Source: an uncultured Clostridia bacterium
GTDB taxonomy: Bacteria; Bacillota; Clostridia; TANB77; CAG-508
Reading direction: 5' to 3'
NCBI GenBank assembly: GCA_944387435.1
Contig: CALXEW010000009.1
Location: 1 to 60,741, forward strand
Length of the DNA: 60,741 bases
Under the pieces are notes generated by a model. It did no database searches and was not told the origin of the DNA. It worked only from the letters and a program-made list of their open reading frames with translations. Made by a program: the position numbers and the translations under genes. Positions 27,900-37,392 of the stretch are shown here, piece after piece (position 1 is the first letter of the stretch; the number at the start of each line of letters is the position of its first letter).

Positions 27900-29535
27900 T
27901 TAAATAAATAATAATTTTTTATTCAATTCTTCCAAAGTTGTATGTCCTTGGATTACTTTTCTAATTCCGTCTACTATTAATGGCTTATATCCTTGTTCTA
28001 TAGCTTCCTTTTTTATCTGAATACTTGATTCTCCATTCATTATTTCTGATTTTATTTCATCTGTTACATTTAATATTTCAAATATTCCGAAGTCTATCAT
28101 AATATCCTGTATTATTACAATGCTTACATCCTATTGCATCATAAGTATCTCCAGAAGTATCAAATTCAACTCCATATTTATTTCCTATCTTCTCTATTAC
28201 TTTTTTCTCTTCATTACTAAACTTTCTTGCATGTCTACATTCAGGGCATAATCTTCTTACTAATCTTTGTGAAATTACTGTCGCTAATGTACTTGAAATA
28301 TCATAGTCAGACAATCCCATTTTTCTAAGTCTTGTAATTACCTCTAAGCTATCTATTGTGTGAATTGTTGACAATACATAATGACCTGTTTGTCCTGCTT
28401 GTATTGCAATTTCTCCTGTTTCTTTATCACGTATTTCTCCAACTAGTATAATATCAGGGTCTTGTCTTAATACTGTTCTTAAGGAATCCGCAAAAGTTAC
28501 TCTTGGGTCTACTTCTATTTGGTTTAATCCTTCTATTCTTATTTCTACAGGGTCTTCAATTGTTGTAATATTTATTTCTGGCTTATTTAGATAATCTATA
28601 ATACTATATAAGCTTGTTGTTTTTCCTTCACCAGTTGGCGCTGCCATTATAGTTATACTATTTCTCTTATTTATACTTTTTTCTAATTCTTTTTCTGTCG
28701 CTGGCAATCCCAAATCAAATATATTTCTTATATTAATATTTTTCTTTAATAATCTTAAAACGAATTTTTCACCATATACATTTGGTTGTGAAGATACACG
28801 AATATTATAATCATCATACATCAAAATTCTTCCATCTTGTGACTCTTGTTTTTCTTGGTGCATATTTGATATTGCCTTTAATCTTCCTATTAATTGACTT
28901 TGTTTAGCTTTATCAATATTGGCCGCTGTAAATAACTCTCCATCTATTCTATATCTTACTCTTACTTTATTTTGCATAGGTTCGATATGAATATCACTGG
29001 CTCTTCTTTCCATTCCTGTTTTTATTATACTATCTACTAAAGATGTTATAGTGTCATTTCTGCCTGTACTTGTTAAATTATCTGTTACTGTTCCTTCATA
29101 TGATTTTAATATTCTATCAATTTCAGGTTCAAATGTAATAAATTCCTCCATTACTAAACCTTTATTTAACATGAGCAAACGCACTGTTTCCATTGCTCTA
29201 GTATTTACAGTGTTAGCAAAACACACTTTCACTTTACCTGCTTCGACTTCAAAAGGAATTGCTTTGTTTTTCTTTGCCACATCTAATGATATATAATCTG
29301 TTACATTTAATTTTAACGTTCGATTGTTTAATAAAATACCTTTTGTTCCCAGAATTTCTCCCATAGCTTGTATTAATTTGTTAGAATCACACACATCCAA
29401 TATATATAAAATATCACCTATTTTTTTACTTGGATGTTGCTTTTGATATTCTAAAGCTCTTTCAATGTCATTTTCTGTTACAATTCCCTTTTTTACCAAT
29501 TCAACCCCTAAAGGCTGTCTTCTTCTCATTTCCAT
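27900..29535 (-). CDS. pilB: Type IV pilus extension ATPase PilB, needs +1 frameshift at CGG
   Basis: 544 residues if the ribosome skips the C of CGG at 28089. The first frame (482 codons before CGG) holds the PilZ-like N-terminal domain, DIHIEP, Walker A MAAPTGEGKTTSLY, Asp box DIILVGEIRDKETGEIAI, His box STIHTIDS and the CxxC zinc pairs (CPEC, CKHC). It then reads YYDR-CTT-CGG-AAT-ATT-TGA and stops. The +1 frame continues GIFEILNVTDEIKSEI to the conserved C-terminal domain of GspE/PilB (IRKVIQGHTTLEEL). The restored Gly matches the GR.GI.E motif. CTT is a known shift-prone P-site codon (Ty1 uses CTT-AGG-C). Either a translated frameshift or a fresh mutation; see findings. Confidence 0.9.
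28087..28089 (-). other. In-frame CGG, +1 frameshift site in pilB
   Basis: Context CTT-CGG-A; skipping C gives CTT-GGA (Leu-Gly). The zero-frame stop TGA follows after two further codons. Confidence 0.8.
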
Positions 29536-29585
29536 AAGCTTTCTTCCTTTCTTTTGTATTAGAATTTTATTTATTATCTAATATT

Positions 29586-30002
29586 TTAATCTAATGTATA
29601 CTTTGTTGTTCTTTCTTGTCCACCGGCTTTAAAATATACTGTTATTATTACTTTTCCATTTTCTATTGTTTCAGAAAATGTACATTTATCTATGTCCCAG
29701 CATATTTTTTCTTGATTTCTATATACTCCTCGATTTTCTTGTACAAAAGTATATTGAACACCATCATCAAAAGCTATATAGTTTTCATTGCATTCTAAAA
29801 TTTTTATTCCTGAATGATTTACTTGGTTTGAAAAATAACTATTAAATGCAGTATACTCTGCTATAGGGTCATTGTAGAAATCAGCATCAGTAAGACTTTT
29901 CATAAATACTCCAGAAACTACTACAATTATCCCTACTACAACTGTCATAACAAGAATATATATAGTTAATGTAATTAAAGTTACACCTTTTTCTGACTTC
30001 AT
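29586..30002 (-). CDS. Minor pseudopilin-like protein, PilW/PilX type
   Basis: 138 residues; ATG after AAAGGAGAG. A class III signal is visible: short charged leader MKSEKG, then VTLITLTIYILVMTVVVGI as the hydrophobic helix, the hallmark of PilD-processed pilins, although the Glu at +5 is replaced. The remainder is a small beta-rich domain. It follows the other minor pilin by an overlap of ribosome site and stop, and is followed by pilB. Likely part of the pilus tip initiation complex. Confidence 0.75.
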   Translation of the reverse strand: MKSEKGVTLITLTIYILVMTVVVGIIVVVSGVFMKSLTDADFYNDPIAEYTAFNSYFSNQVNHSGIKILECNENYIAFDDGVQYTFVQENRGVYRNQEKICWDIDKCTFSETIENGKVIITVYFKAGGQERTTKYTLD

Positions 30003-30004
30003 TC

Positions 30005-30421
30005 TTAGCTCTCCTTTGAAAGTATTGTTGATAGTTCAACTGTTTGTTGTTTTCCTTGAAACATATATGATATTTTTACAGTTACTCTTTTTACAACATC
30101 TGAAATTATACCAGTTTTCCCATCTGCATAATCTTGTACTGTAATTGTTTTATAAAAGCCTTCAAAGCCTGATACCTCTTGATTTTCTGTTCCAACTACA
30201 GTATTATTTCCTTTTCCTAAATATGCTTCAATTCCATCACTCTTTACTTGTTCTATTTCATTTATTGCAAGATATGTTGCATCACTTTTAAGATATATTT
30301 CTCTTGAAGTACTATTTACACGGTATATTAGCATAGCTATAATTGTTACAAATATAAATGCAATAATTACTGAAACTGATATATCTATACCTGTAAATCC
30401 CTTTTCACTACGTACCTTCAT
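30005..30421 (-). CDS. Minor pseudopilin-like protein, PilV type
   Basis: 138 residues; ATG after AAAGGAG. Leader MKVRSEKG is followed by FTGIDISVSVIIAFIFVTI, a prepilin-like cleavage site (G|F) and helix; the +5 position carries Asp rather than Glu. The globular part contains EIEQVKSDGIEAYLG. Located between pilD and the other minor pilin. Role as tip or priming pilin inferred from neighbours. Confidence 0.75.
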   Translation of the reverse strand: MKVRSEKGFTGIDISVSVIIAFIFVTIIAMLIYRVNSTSREIYLKSDATYLAINEIEQVKSDGIEAYLGKGNNTVVGTENQEVSGFEGFYKTITVQDYADGKTGIISDVVKRVTVKISYMFQGKQQTVELSTILSKES

Positions 30422-30432
30422 GCTTTTCTCCT

Positions 30433-31248
30433 TTATAAAATATAATAATTATAAATTAGCATTAGTATAAATATTATAATGTTTGTTACTCCCAAGAAGA
30501 ATCCTATACTAATTTCACCTGATATTTGTCTGTCAGTTTTTACATTTTTATTTAATTTATTTTTTAACTTATATAATAATATATATATAGCCATTGCTAA
30601 AAACGTAAATATTATCGTACTTATTGTTATATATTCATTAGTAAATACTATCATTGTTAAAATCATAAATAGTATTCCAATTGTATAAGTACTTTTAGCA
30701 AATTTCTTTAATGTTATCGTATCAAATAGTAAAATTAGTATGTAAAAAACTAGATATATACCATATCTATATATATTAGCTCCTTCTACTATGCATAGAT
30801 ATGACATATACATAATTGATATTGCTATTCCATAGATATTTACAAATTTATTTATCTTTCTATTTTCTTTATCTATTCCACATATTAATACTATATATGT
30901 TAAGTATAATACTGTAAAACAAAATTCAGATACTTTCATAAAACTTAAATTTTGAAAATTTAAGCCCATAAAATATGCAATTATTACAAATAACACTCCT
31001 GATAACAATTCTAATATTAAGTATCTTGGTCTTATTTTTTCTCCGCAATATCTACATTTTCCTCTTAAAAATATATAACTAATTATTGGAAACAAGTCTA
31101 ATAATCCTAATTTATGGTTACAATTAGGACAATAAGAATGTGTATGAGTTATGTCTTGTCTTTTTGGTATTCTATATACTGCAAGAGTATAAAAACTTCC
31201 AAACAAGCTTCCTATTATAAATATTATGATATAAAAATAAATTTCCAT
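30433..31248 (-). CDS. pilD: Prepilin peptidase (A24 family) lacking an obvious GxGD
   Basis: 271 residues from the ATG at 31248; a longer frame upstream has no family support. Cuts the leader of prepilins and methylates the new N-terminus. The N-terminal domain is typical: GSLFGSFYTLAVYRIPK and two zinc-type CxxC pairs (CPNCNHKLG and CRYCG) flanking LLDLFPIISYIFLRGK. The first catalytic Asp is likely in CGIDKENRKI. The second motif, GxGD in the family, is not seen; the place may be taken by FDTITLKK. Six to eight membrane segments. Either a divergent active site or an impaired enzyme. Confidence 0.85.
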   Translation of the reverse strand: MEIYFYIIIFIIGSLFGSFYTLAVYRIPKRQDITHTHSYCPNCNHKLGLLDLFPIISYIFLRGKCRYCGEKIRPRYLILELLSGVLFVIIAYFMGLNFQNLSFMKVSEFCFTVLYLTYIVLICGIDKENRKINKFVNIYGIAISIMYMSYLCIVEGANIYRYGIYLVFYILILLFDTITLKKFAKSTYTIGILFMILTMIVFTNEYITISTIIFTFLAMAIYILLYKLKNKLNKNVKTDRQISGEISIGFFLGVTNIIIFILMLIYNYYIL

Positions 31249-31269
31249 TTTAATCCCTTTTATTAATTT

Positions 31270-31299
31270 AGCCATACACACTTAGTGTGCGTATGGCTT
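31270..31299. terminator. Hairpin between prepilin genes and pilD
   Basis: AGCCATAC and CAC pair with GTG and GTATGGCT around TTA, with a 2-base bulge. No U-tract on the minus strand, so it may be a processing or attenuation site that leaves more prepilin than pilD message. Confidence 0.55.
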
Positions 31300-31331
31300 T
31301 TATATTAGTTTTACTTTAATTTTGTTCTTTA

Positions 31332-31796
31332 TTATTCTCCTGGATAAGTTGCTCTTGTTATTGAATATTTTGCAGGTTGATCACCTGATGCAGCAGTATA
31401 TGTTATTTGTCCATATACACCATCATACTTAGTAGACTCTATTTTTAAAACTGGGTCTGCAGTATCTGTAACTGAGTCTCCAAATTCAAAACTAAAATCA
31501 GTTGTATTTAATCCGTTTGCATTAGCAATTTGTTGTGCTGTACTTATTGTTCCTGTTGCTGAAGTCATTCCTGACATATATCCATTTGCTAAAAGATTAG
31601 TAAATTCTCCATTAAGAGCCATATTAATTTTATCAGCAGCTTCTGCAATTGCAGTATTATCATCTGCTTTTTGTGCTTGTGTAAGTATTCCATTTTCACC
31701 TGTTAGCATTGCAATTGATACACCTGCTAATATTAATAATACGATAATTGTTATAACTAAAGCAATTAAAGTAATACCTTTATTATTCTTTAACAT
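31332..31796 (-). CDS. Type IV prepilin, copy 3
   Basis: 154 residues from the ATG at 31796, chosen because GGGAGGAATTATA precedes it. The leader MLKNNKG and helix ITLIALVITIIVLLILAGVS form a class III signal of the Firmicutes kind, followed by MLTGENGILTQAQKADDNT shared by all three copies. The C-terminal beta domain is Thr/Ala-rich and differs from the other two copies. It follows copy 2 by 24 bases. Probably a major pilin subunit. Confidence 0.88.
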   Translation of the reverse strand: MLKNNKGITLIALVITIIVLLILAGVSIAMLTGENGILTQAQKADDNTAIAEAADKINMALNGEFTNLLANGYMSGMTSATGTISTAQQIANANGLNTTDFSFEFGDSVTDTADPVLKIESTKYDGVYGQITYTAASGDQPAKYSITRATYPGE

Positions 31797-31820
31797 TATA
31801 ATTCCTCCCATAGTTAATTA

Positions 31821-32312
31821 TTATTGTGGATAGCTAGCTGGATTTATTTTATATGTTGCTGCTGTAGCTTGTGTTCCATTTGTTGCATCTGCTGGTTTAG
31901 CTGGAACATATGTTATATTTCCAGTAATACTCTTATTTACATTTGATCTTATTGTTAAAACTGCCTCTTCACTATTAGGTATTAAAGTAGTATTAACTGT
32001 TATTTTAAATTCTCCAGTTGTTTCATCATTAGCACCTGTTATACCATTAGCAGTAGCTATACTTTCTGCGGTACCAATTCCAGTACCTGAAAATTTGTTA
32101 TCTGCTAAAAGATTTGTAAATTCTGCATTTAATGCCATATTAATTCTATCAGCTATCTCAGCATCTGATGTATTGTCATCTGCTTTTTGTGCTTGTGTAA
32201 GTATTCCATTTTGTCCTGTAAGCATAGCTATAGATACACCTGCTAATATTAATAATACGATAATTGTTATAACTAAAGCAATTAAAGTAATACCTTTATT
32301 ATTTTTTAACAT
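31821..32312 (-). CDS. Type IV prepilin, copy 2
   Basis: 163 residues; ATG after AGGAGG. The first 60 residues are almost the same as in copies 1 and 3. The C-terminal domain, with TGNITYVPAKPADAT and ending KINPASYPQ, is close to copy 1. Tandem duplication with divergence of surface domains is common for pilins and may permit mixed or alternative pili. Confidence 0.88.
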   Translation of the reverse strand: MLKNNKGITLIALVITIIVLLILAGVSIAMLTGQNGILTQAQKADDNTSDAEIADRINMALNAEFTNLLADNKFSGTGIGTAESIATANGITGANDETTGEFKITVNTTLIPNSEEAVLTIRSNVNKSITGNITYVPAKPADATNGTQATAATYKINPASYPQ

Positions 32313-32343
32313 TATAAATTCCTCCTAAATCATTTAGTTATTA

Positions 32344-32850
32344 TTATTGTGGATAGCTAGCTGGATTAATCTTATATGTTGCTGCTGCATCAGCTGTTGC
32401 TGGAACATATGTTATATTTCCAGTAATTGAAGATTTTCCTTCAGCATTTGATGTTATTGTTAAAACAGCTGTTCCTGAAGTTGGAGTATCTGGTGTTAAA
32501 TCAGCATTAACTGTTATTCTGAAATCTCCTGTTGTTGTATCATCAGCACCAGTAATACCATTAGCTGTTGCTATATCTGTTGGGTCTCCTGCAGTTGTTA
32601 CTGCTCCATCTGCTCCTTTTGCTCCCCCTGAGAAATATCCATCAGCTAAAAGATTTGTAAATTCTGCGTTAAGAGCCATATTGATTTTATCAGCTATCTC
32701 TGCATCTCCTGTATTATCATCTGCTCTTTGTGCTTGAGTAAGTATTCCATTTTCTCCTGTAAGCATTGCTATAGACACACCTGCTAATATTAATAGAACA
32801 ATGATAGTAATTACTAAAGCAATAAGTGTTATACCTTTGTTATTTCTCAT
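32344..32850 (-). CDS. Type IV prepilin, copy 1
   Basis: 168 residues; ATG after AAGGGGG. Leader MRNNKG, the same helix and MLTGENGILTQAQRADDNT as the other copies. C-terminus ends KINPASYPQ like copy 2, with an extra loop (GGAKGADGAVTTAGDP). First of the three prepilins downstream of the pilMN-pilO group. Confidence 0.88.
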   Translation of the reverse strand: MRNNKGITLIALVITIIVLLILAGVSIAMLTGENGILTQAQRADDNTGDAEIADKINMALNAEFTNLLADGYFSGGAKGADGAVTTAGDPTDIATANGITGADDTTTGDFRITVNADLTPDTPTSGTAVLTITSNAEGKSSITGNITYVPATADAAATYKINPASYPQ

Positions 32851-32931
32851 TTGTTTTTCCCCCTTTCCTCTTTGGAATAAATTTATATTTGTATCATATC
32901 TATATAAATAGATATAACGTTAATAACTTAA

Positions 32932-33384
32932 TTATTTAGTACCTGTATTTTGGAAGAAATGTCCTCCACTTGAAGAGTCGTCATTTGTGGTTGTTCCAGT
33001 ACTAGAATTACTTCCTGATGTACTACCTGATGTTGAACCTCCATTTGAGCTTCCACCTGTTGAAGAACTATCACCTGTTGTAGTTCCTGATGAACTTTCA
33101 TAAGATGAAAATGGATTTGCTTTTCCTGGTACATAATCTTGTACTCTTCTATAGTTACTTAAGTCATCTGAATTAATCTCATATGTCATAATTATTTGAC
33201 TATCATCTACATCACTACTTGAAAGCAATTCTTCCTTTACATTCTCTGGTGTAGTATATGATACTTCATTTGGTATTGTCTTAGTTATAGGAACATATTC
33301 ATATAGTAGTATTCCCAAAACTAATATAATAGCCAAACATAGCAATAACGCAATAATTATTTCTTTTATAATTGATTTTGCCAT
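32932..33384 (-). CDS. Pilus accessory membrane protein, PilP position
   Basis: 150 residues from the ATG at 33384, which follows GGGAGAG. One membrane helix (IIIALLLCLAIILVLGIL) and an extracytoplasmic part with NEVSYTTPENVKEELL, then a Ser/Gly/Thr-rich tail of about 60 residues. It sits where pilP would lie after pilO. No sequence match to PilP is visible; assignment is by position. The low-complexity tail may span the wall. Confidence 0.7.
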   Translation of the reverse strand: MAKSIIKEIIIALLLCLAIILVLGILLYEYVPITKTIPNEVSYTTPENVKEELLSSSDVDDSQIIMTYEINSDDLSNYRRVQDYVPGKANPFSSYESSSGTTTGDSSSTGGSSNGGSTSGSTSGSNSSTGTTTNDDSSSGGHFFQNTGTK

Positions 33385-33405
33385 CTTTCTCTCCCTTTCC
33401 ATTTA

Positions 33406-34095
33406 CTATTGTGCCGCATTTGTATTAGATGTATTAGATGTATTGTTTGTGTTATTTGTATTATTAGCTGAATTATTTGCTGAGTTTGTATTAGTTGTAG
33501 TTGCTTTTGCTGATGACACTTCTGTTATTGCAATATCTTTACATACAAATGTTGCTTGTAAATCTGATCCTGATGGAACCATTTTAAATTCTTCTATTTT
33601 AAATCCTAACGTACTATCATTTTCAATTGCTGATATAAAATCTGTTATTGAAATATAGCTGCCTGTTGCTGTAAATCTTAAATTGTAAGTATTTGCTGCC
33701 CCACTAGTACTTGGTAATACATCCATTTGCATTACTACACCTTGACTAGTTGCATGATTTCCTAATCTTACCCACAATGTTTCAATTTCATATCTTTCTA
33801 ATTGATTTGCAGCTTCCACATCACTATCTTCACTAATAGCAGTCATGTCTTCGTAATTCTTCTTTTCTTCTTCTAGTTTTTTAGCATTTGTATCCACATC
33901 ATTTACAGCTTGTGCATAAGTTTTTTCTACTAATCTTGCTGCTTCTTGGATTTTCTCATCAAGTGCTGCACTTTTATCTTGTATTCCTTTAATACCAAGA
34001 ATTTCTACACTACCTATGTTCACACCTTGCATAACAATGAAAATAGAAAGTGCTAATAGTAAACCAATAAGAATTAAAATTAATAATTTTTTCAT
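33406..34095 (-). CDS. pilO: Pilus alignment protein PilO-like
   Basis: 229 residues. A single N-terminal helix (LLILILIGLLLALSIFIVM), a coiled coil (about 40-95), then a ferredoxin-like domain with YNLRFTATGSYISITDFISA and DSTLGFKIEEF, as in PilO. The tail is an Asn/Thr/Ser repeat. Its ATG overlaps the pilMN stop (ATGA), so translation is coupled. It is expected to pair with the PilN part of the upstream fusion. Confidence 0.8.
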   Translation of the reverse strand: MKKLLILILIGLLLALSIFIVMQGVNIGSVEILGIKGIQDKSAALDEKIQEAARLVEKTYAQAVNDVDTNAKKLEEEKKNYEDMTAISEDSDVEAANQLERYEIETLWVRLGNHATSQGVVMQMDVLPSTSGAANTYNLRFTATGSYISITDFISAIENDSTLGFKIEEFKMVPSGSDLQATFVCKDIAITEVSSAKATTTNTNSANNSANNTNNTNNTSNTSNTNAAQ

Positions 34096-35711
34096 GGTAA
34101 GTCTCCTTCTATTACTATAGTAACAACTCCGCCATCTTTTTGTCCTGAAGTAGATACTACATTTGTTAAGATAACGTCTGTTTTTAATCTTGCTACAAAA
34201 TATCCTAATTGTTCATATCTGTTTGATTGTGCATTAATAACTACATGTGTTCCTGTTGCATTTTCAATAGATGTTAATTGTACATTTTCAGGAATCACTG
34301 ACATTATTTGATTCAATAAATTAGGAATGGCATTTCTAGTTCTATTTCTATCTGTTATTCTATCATTTGCATCTTGTAAATTTTGAATCATTGTTGTATA
34401 TTCATTTGTTTTTGTTTTTATTTGTTCATTATCGCTATTTGCCAATTGAATTTGACTATTAGTCTGTGCAATTGAATCATCAGCTTCTTTGTCTTTTTGT
34501 TCTATTTGGTAATTAAGTAATCCTGAAAAACCACTATAAATCACAACTAGCAAGAACAATCCTACAGCTACTCTTATTAAACTTGTTTCTGTTTTATCTA
34601 ATTTTTGTCCTAAATCCCATGTAAAAAATCCACCTAGATTTTTTCTATCTTTTTTATTTTCATCTGGATTAACTTCTATTTTCATCCAACTTGGTATTTG
34701 GTCTGCAAATGTCTTTTTCTTAAAGTTCATTCCACTTACGCCTTCTCCAAGTCCCATTAAAGCTATAGAAATAGCTGAGTTGACTTCAATATAATCTTTA
34801 ATGCTTATATCTCTTACTTTTTCTATAAAATATGGTTTTAATATTTCACATTCTGTATTTGATAAATACTCTTGAAAATACAAATCTACATTATTTATAA
34901 GTGCTCCTGTACCTGTAATATATACTTTTTCTATTTTATCAGTATATGAATTTATTATTTTATTTACTTGACCTACTATATTATATAAAGTTGGCATTAT
35001 ATCTTCTAAATATGCTTGTTGTTCTGATTGCAACTCTCTTCCTTCTGACGTATATATAGTAGTATTTTTACATATTTCATATGACTTTGAATAAGAATTT
35101 TCTTTAAGGTTTATTTTCGTTAATATATCTGTGCTTCCTTCTTCTATTATATCAATATTGAAAATTTTTCCACCCATAATGGTTGTTACTGTAGTATCTT
35201 CTTCTATATTAACTATTAAACAATTTTCATCTTTTCTTACTTGAATTAAGTTTGGAATTGACATAGAAATAGGAGAAATATTTGCTAAATGATATCCGTC
35301 TACTTCTTGCATTCTTTTATTCAATTCTATCTTATTATCAGCAATATGAATAATCCTAATTTTATCCTTGTCTAATTGACTATCTACAACTGCATACCTT
35401 GTTTCAAATACATTTGGATTATACCCCTTATCTACACAGTAAGATTCAAATTCTGTTTTTATTGCTTTTTGAAGGTCATTCTTTGTAAGTAACGCAAACA
35501 TATCAAAATAATTATACATTTCTTCTGACATATTTATACTAATTGGTGTTCTTTGACTGTATGTCTCTTCAATCACTTGTGATATTGCATCACCTATTTT
35601 TTCATAGAACTTTATTCCAAATGCTTCTACTTTTATATTGTCATGATCTTTTGATACTTTTGCATATTTAATTAAATGTTCTTCTATATATAGCCCTAGA
35701 CAACTTGACAT
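34092..35711 (-). CDS. pilM: PilM-PilN fusion
   Basis: 539 residues; ATG after AAAGGAG. Residues 1-330 are an actin-like PilM: LGLYIEEHLIKYAKV at the N-terminus, VNIEEDTTVTTIMGGKIF and YITGTGALINNVDLYF. After a linker (about 330-375) comes a PilN module: one membrane helix (RVAVGLFLLVVIYSGF), a coiled coil and the domain NQIMSVIPENVQLTSI to the end. In most species PilM and PilN are separate and interact through the PilN N-terminus; here this contact has become a covalent link. First gene of the pilus operon. Confidence 0.88.
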   Translation of the reverse strand: MSSCLGLYIEEHLIKYAKVSKDHDNIKVEAFGIKFYEKIGDAISQVIEETYSQRTPISINMSEEMYNYFDMFALLTKNDLQKAIKTEFESYCVDKGYNPNVFETRYAVVDSQLDKDKIRIIHIADNKIELNKRMQEVDGYHLANISPISMSIPNLIQVRKDENCLIVNIEEDTTVTTIMGGKIFNIDIIEEGSTDILTKINLKENSYSKSYEICKNTTIYTSEGRELQSEQQAYLEDIMPTLYNIVGQVNKIINSYTDKIEKVYITGTGALINNVDLYFQEYLSNTECEILKPYFIEKVRDISIKDYIEVNSAISIALMGLGEGVSGMNFKKKTFADQIPSWMKIEVNPDENKKDRKNLGGFFTWDLGQKLDKTETSLIRVAVGLFLLVVIYSGFSGLLNYQIEQKDKEADDSIAQTNSQIQLANSDNEQIKTKTNEYTTMIQNLQDANDRITDRNRTRNAIPNLLNQIMSVIPENVQLTSIENATGTHVVINAQSNRYEQLGYFVARLKTDVILTNVVSTSGQKDGGVVTIVIEGDLP

Positions 35712-35902
35712 TTTTTTCTCCTTTTTTTATTTATTTTTATTTTTTGTATTTTTATAAAAAAACATACCTAGAATATATTTTACATTATTCTATTTTTTTC
35801 TTGTCACTAAAACTCAAATACAGTTATATTTTATAATTTTTTAGGGAAAAGTCAATATATTTAATGTAACCGTAATACAAATGTAATATAATTGTAACAA
35901 TG

Positions 35903-37252
35903 TTATTTTTTTCCTTTTTTTGCCAGTTTGCAGATAAAAAAGCCATCTGTTTTTTCATTTTGATATACTTCTAAATATTTCCCTTCACTTAAGTAGTTTA
36001 AGAAAAATTTTTCATTAAAATTTAATGTTTCTAATTCAAATTCAGAATTGCTATTTAAAAATTTTTCTATTAAATTTCTATTTTCACTTTTAAAAATACT
36101 ACATGTAGAATAGACTAATTCTCCTTCATCTTTTAAATATTTAGAACATGTATCTAATATATTAAATTGTGTTTTTGATATTGTATCTATTTCTTCTTTT
36201 TTCTTTTGCCATTTTATATCTGGTTTTCTTTTTAACACTCCAATTCCCAAGCAAGGAACATCTAAAAGTATTTTATCAAATTTATTTTTATAATTTTCAT
36301 TATATATACTTGCATCTTCTACTTTTTCATTTATTATAGCTATTCCTAATCTTTTTGAATTTTGTTTAACCAATTCCACTCTATGTTCATGTATATCCCA
36401 GGCCTCTATATACCCTTTATTTTTCATTATTTCAGCTAGGTATGTAGTCTTTCCACCAGGGCTACTACAAGCATCTAAAATATTCTCCCCTTCTTTTGGA
36501 TTTAAAACTAAAGCCGTTAGTCCTGCAACTTCGTCTTGAACAGTAAACAATCCTTCTTTAAAACTTTTTAAATTCTCTATACCTCTTGCTTTTTCTAAAA
36601 CTAAGAAATCACTTAATATCCCTTCTTTTACATCTATTCCTTCCTTATTTAATATATCTTTTAGTTCATTCTTATTAGTTTTCAAATTATTTACTCTAAT
36701 AGAAATATTAGGTCTTATATTAGAATTTTTACAAATATCTAGTATTTTGTTATTATCTAGTCCATCTTCTTTTAACTCTTCTATTATCCATTTTGGCATA
36801 GACATTGTTTTTGAAATTCTATTTAATTCATCTTTTTCGTTGAAAAGGTCTTTATAATCTTTTTCGTCTATATTTCTTAAGATTGCATTGGTAAAGCCAA
36901 TACTTCCCTTGTTTCCATATTTTTTTGCTAAATTTACACCTTCATTTACAGCTGCTGATTTTGGTATTTTATCTAAAAATATAATTTGATAAATCGCTTC
37001 TCTTAATATATTTAATATCCATGGTGATATTTTTTTTATTCTAATTTTTGAATGTTTTTTTATAATTTCGTCAATAGTAAATCTCCAAGTGGTTACTCCA
37101 TAAACAATCTCTGAAATCAACCCTATATCTTTCTTACTTAACATGTCACTATTTTTGTTTATCATTTCATTTAAAATAATATTGGAATATGCTTCATCTT
37201 TATCTATTTTATACAATACTTTTAATGCTATTTCTCTTGCCTTATCAATCAT
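35903..37252 (-). CDS. rsmB: 16S rRNA m5C967 methyltransferase
   Basis: 449 residues from the ATG at 37252, which follows ACGGAGG; an upstream in-frame ATG lies inside the ribosome site. The N-terminal NusB-like domain (about 1-130) is typical (REIALKVLYKIDKDEAYSN). The methyltransferase part has DACSSPGGKTTYLAEIMK for SAM, the catalytic LDVPCLGIGVLKRKPDIKW (PC) and YSTCSIF (TC). Monocistronic; upstream is divergent to the dodecin/spoVA group. Confidence 0.95.
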   Translation of the reverse strand: MIDKAREIALKVLYKIDKDEAYSNIILNEMINKNSDMLSKKDIGLISEIVYGVTTWRFTIDEIIKKHSKIRIKKISPWILNILREAIYQIIFLDKIPKSAAVNEGVNLAKKYGNKGSIGFTNAILRNIDEKDYKDLFNEKDELNRISKTMSMPKWIIEELKEDGLDNNKILDICKNSNIRPNISIRVNNLKTNKNELKDILNKEGIDVKEGILSDFLVLEKARGIENLKSFKEGLFTVQDEVAGLTALVLNPKEGENILDACSSPGGKTTYLAEIMKNKGYIEAWDIHEHRVELVKQNSKRLGIAIINEKVEDASIYNENYKNKFDKILLDVPCLGIGVLKRKPDIKWQKKKEEIDTISKTQFNILDTCSKYLKDEGELVYSTCSIFKSENRNLIEKFLNSNSEFELETLNFNEKFFLNYLSEGKYLEVYQNEKTDGFFICKLAKKGKK

Positions 37253-37392
37253 AATATCCTCCGTCAATTTCTTATTTTTCTTTCAAATTTTCTTCATTAT
37301 ATAATTTTTATATTTTATTTTCTACTATTTTGTATATTTTTTCTTTTATTTGGAAAAGATATTTTTAAAAGTTCTTGTTTTGGAGGTTTAAT

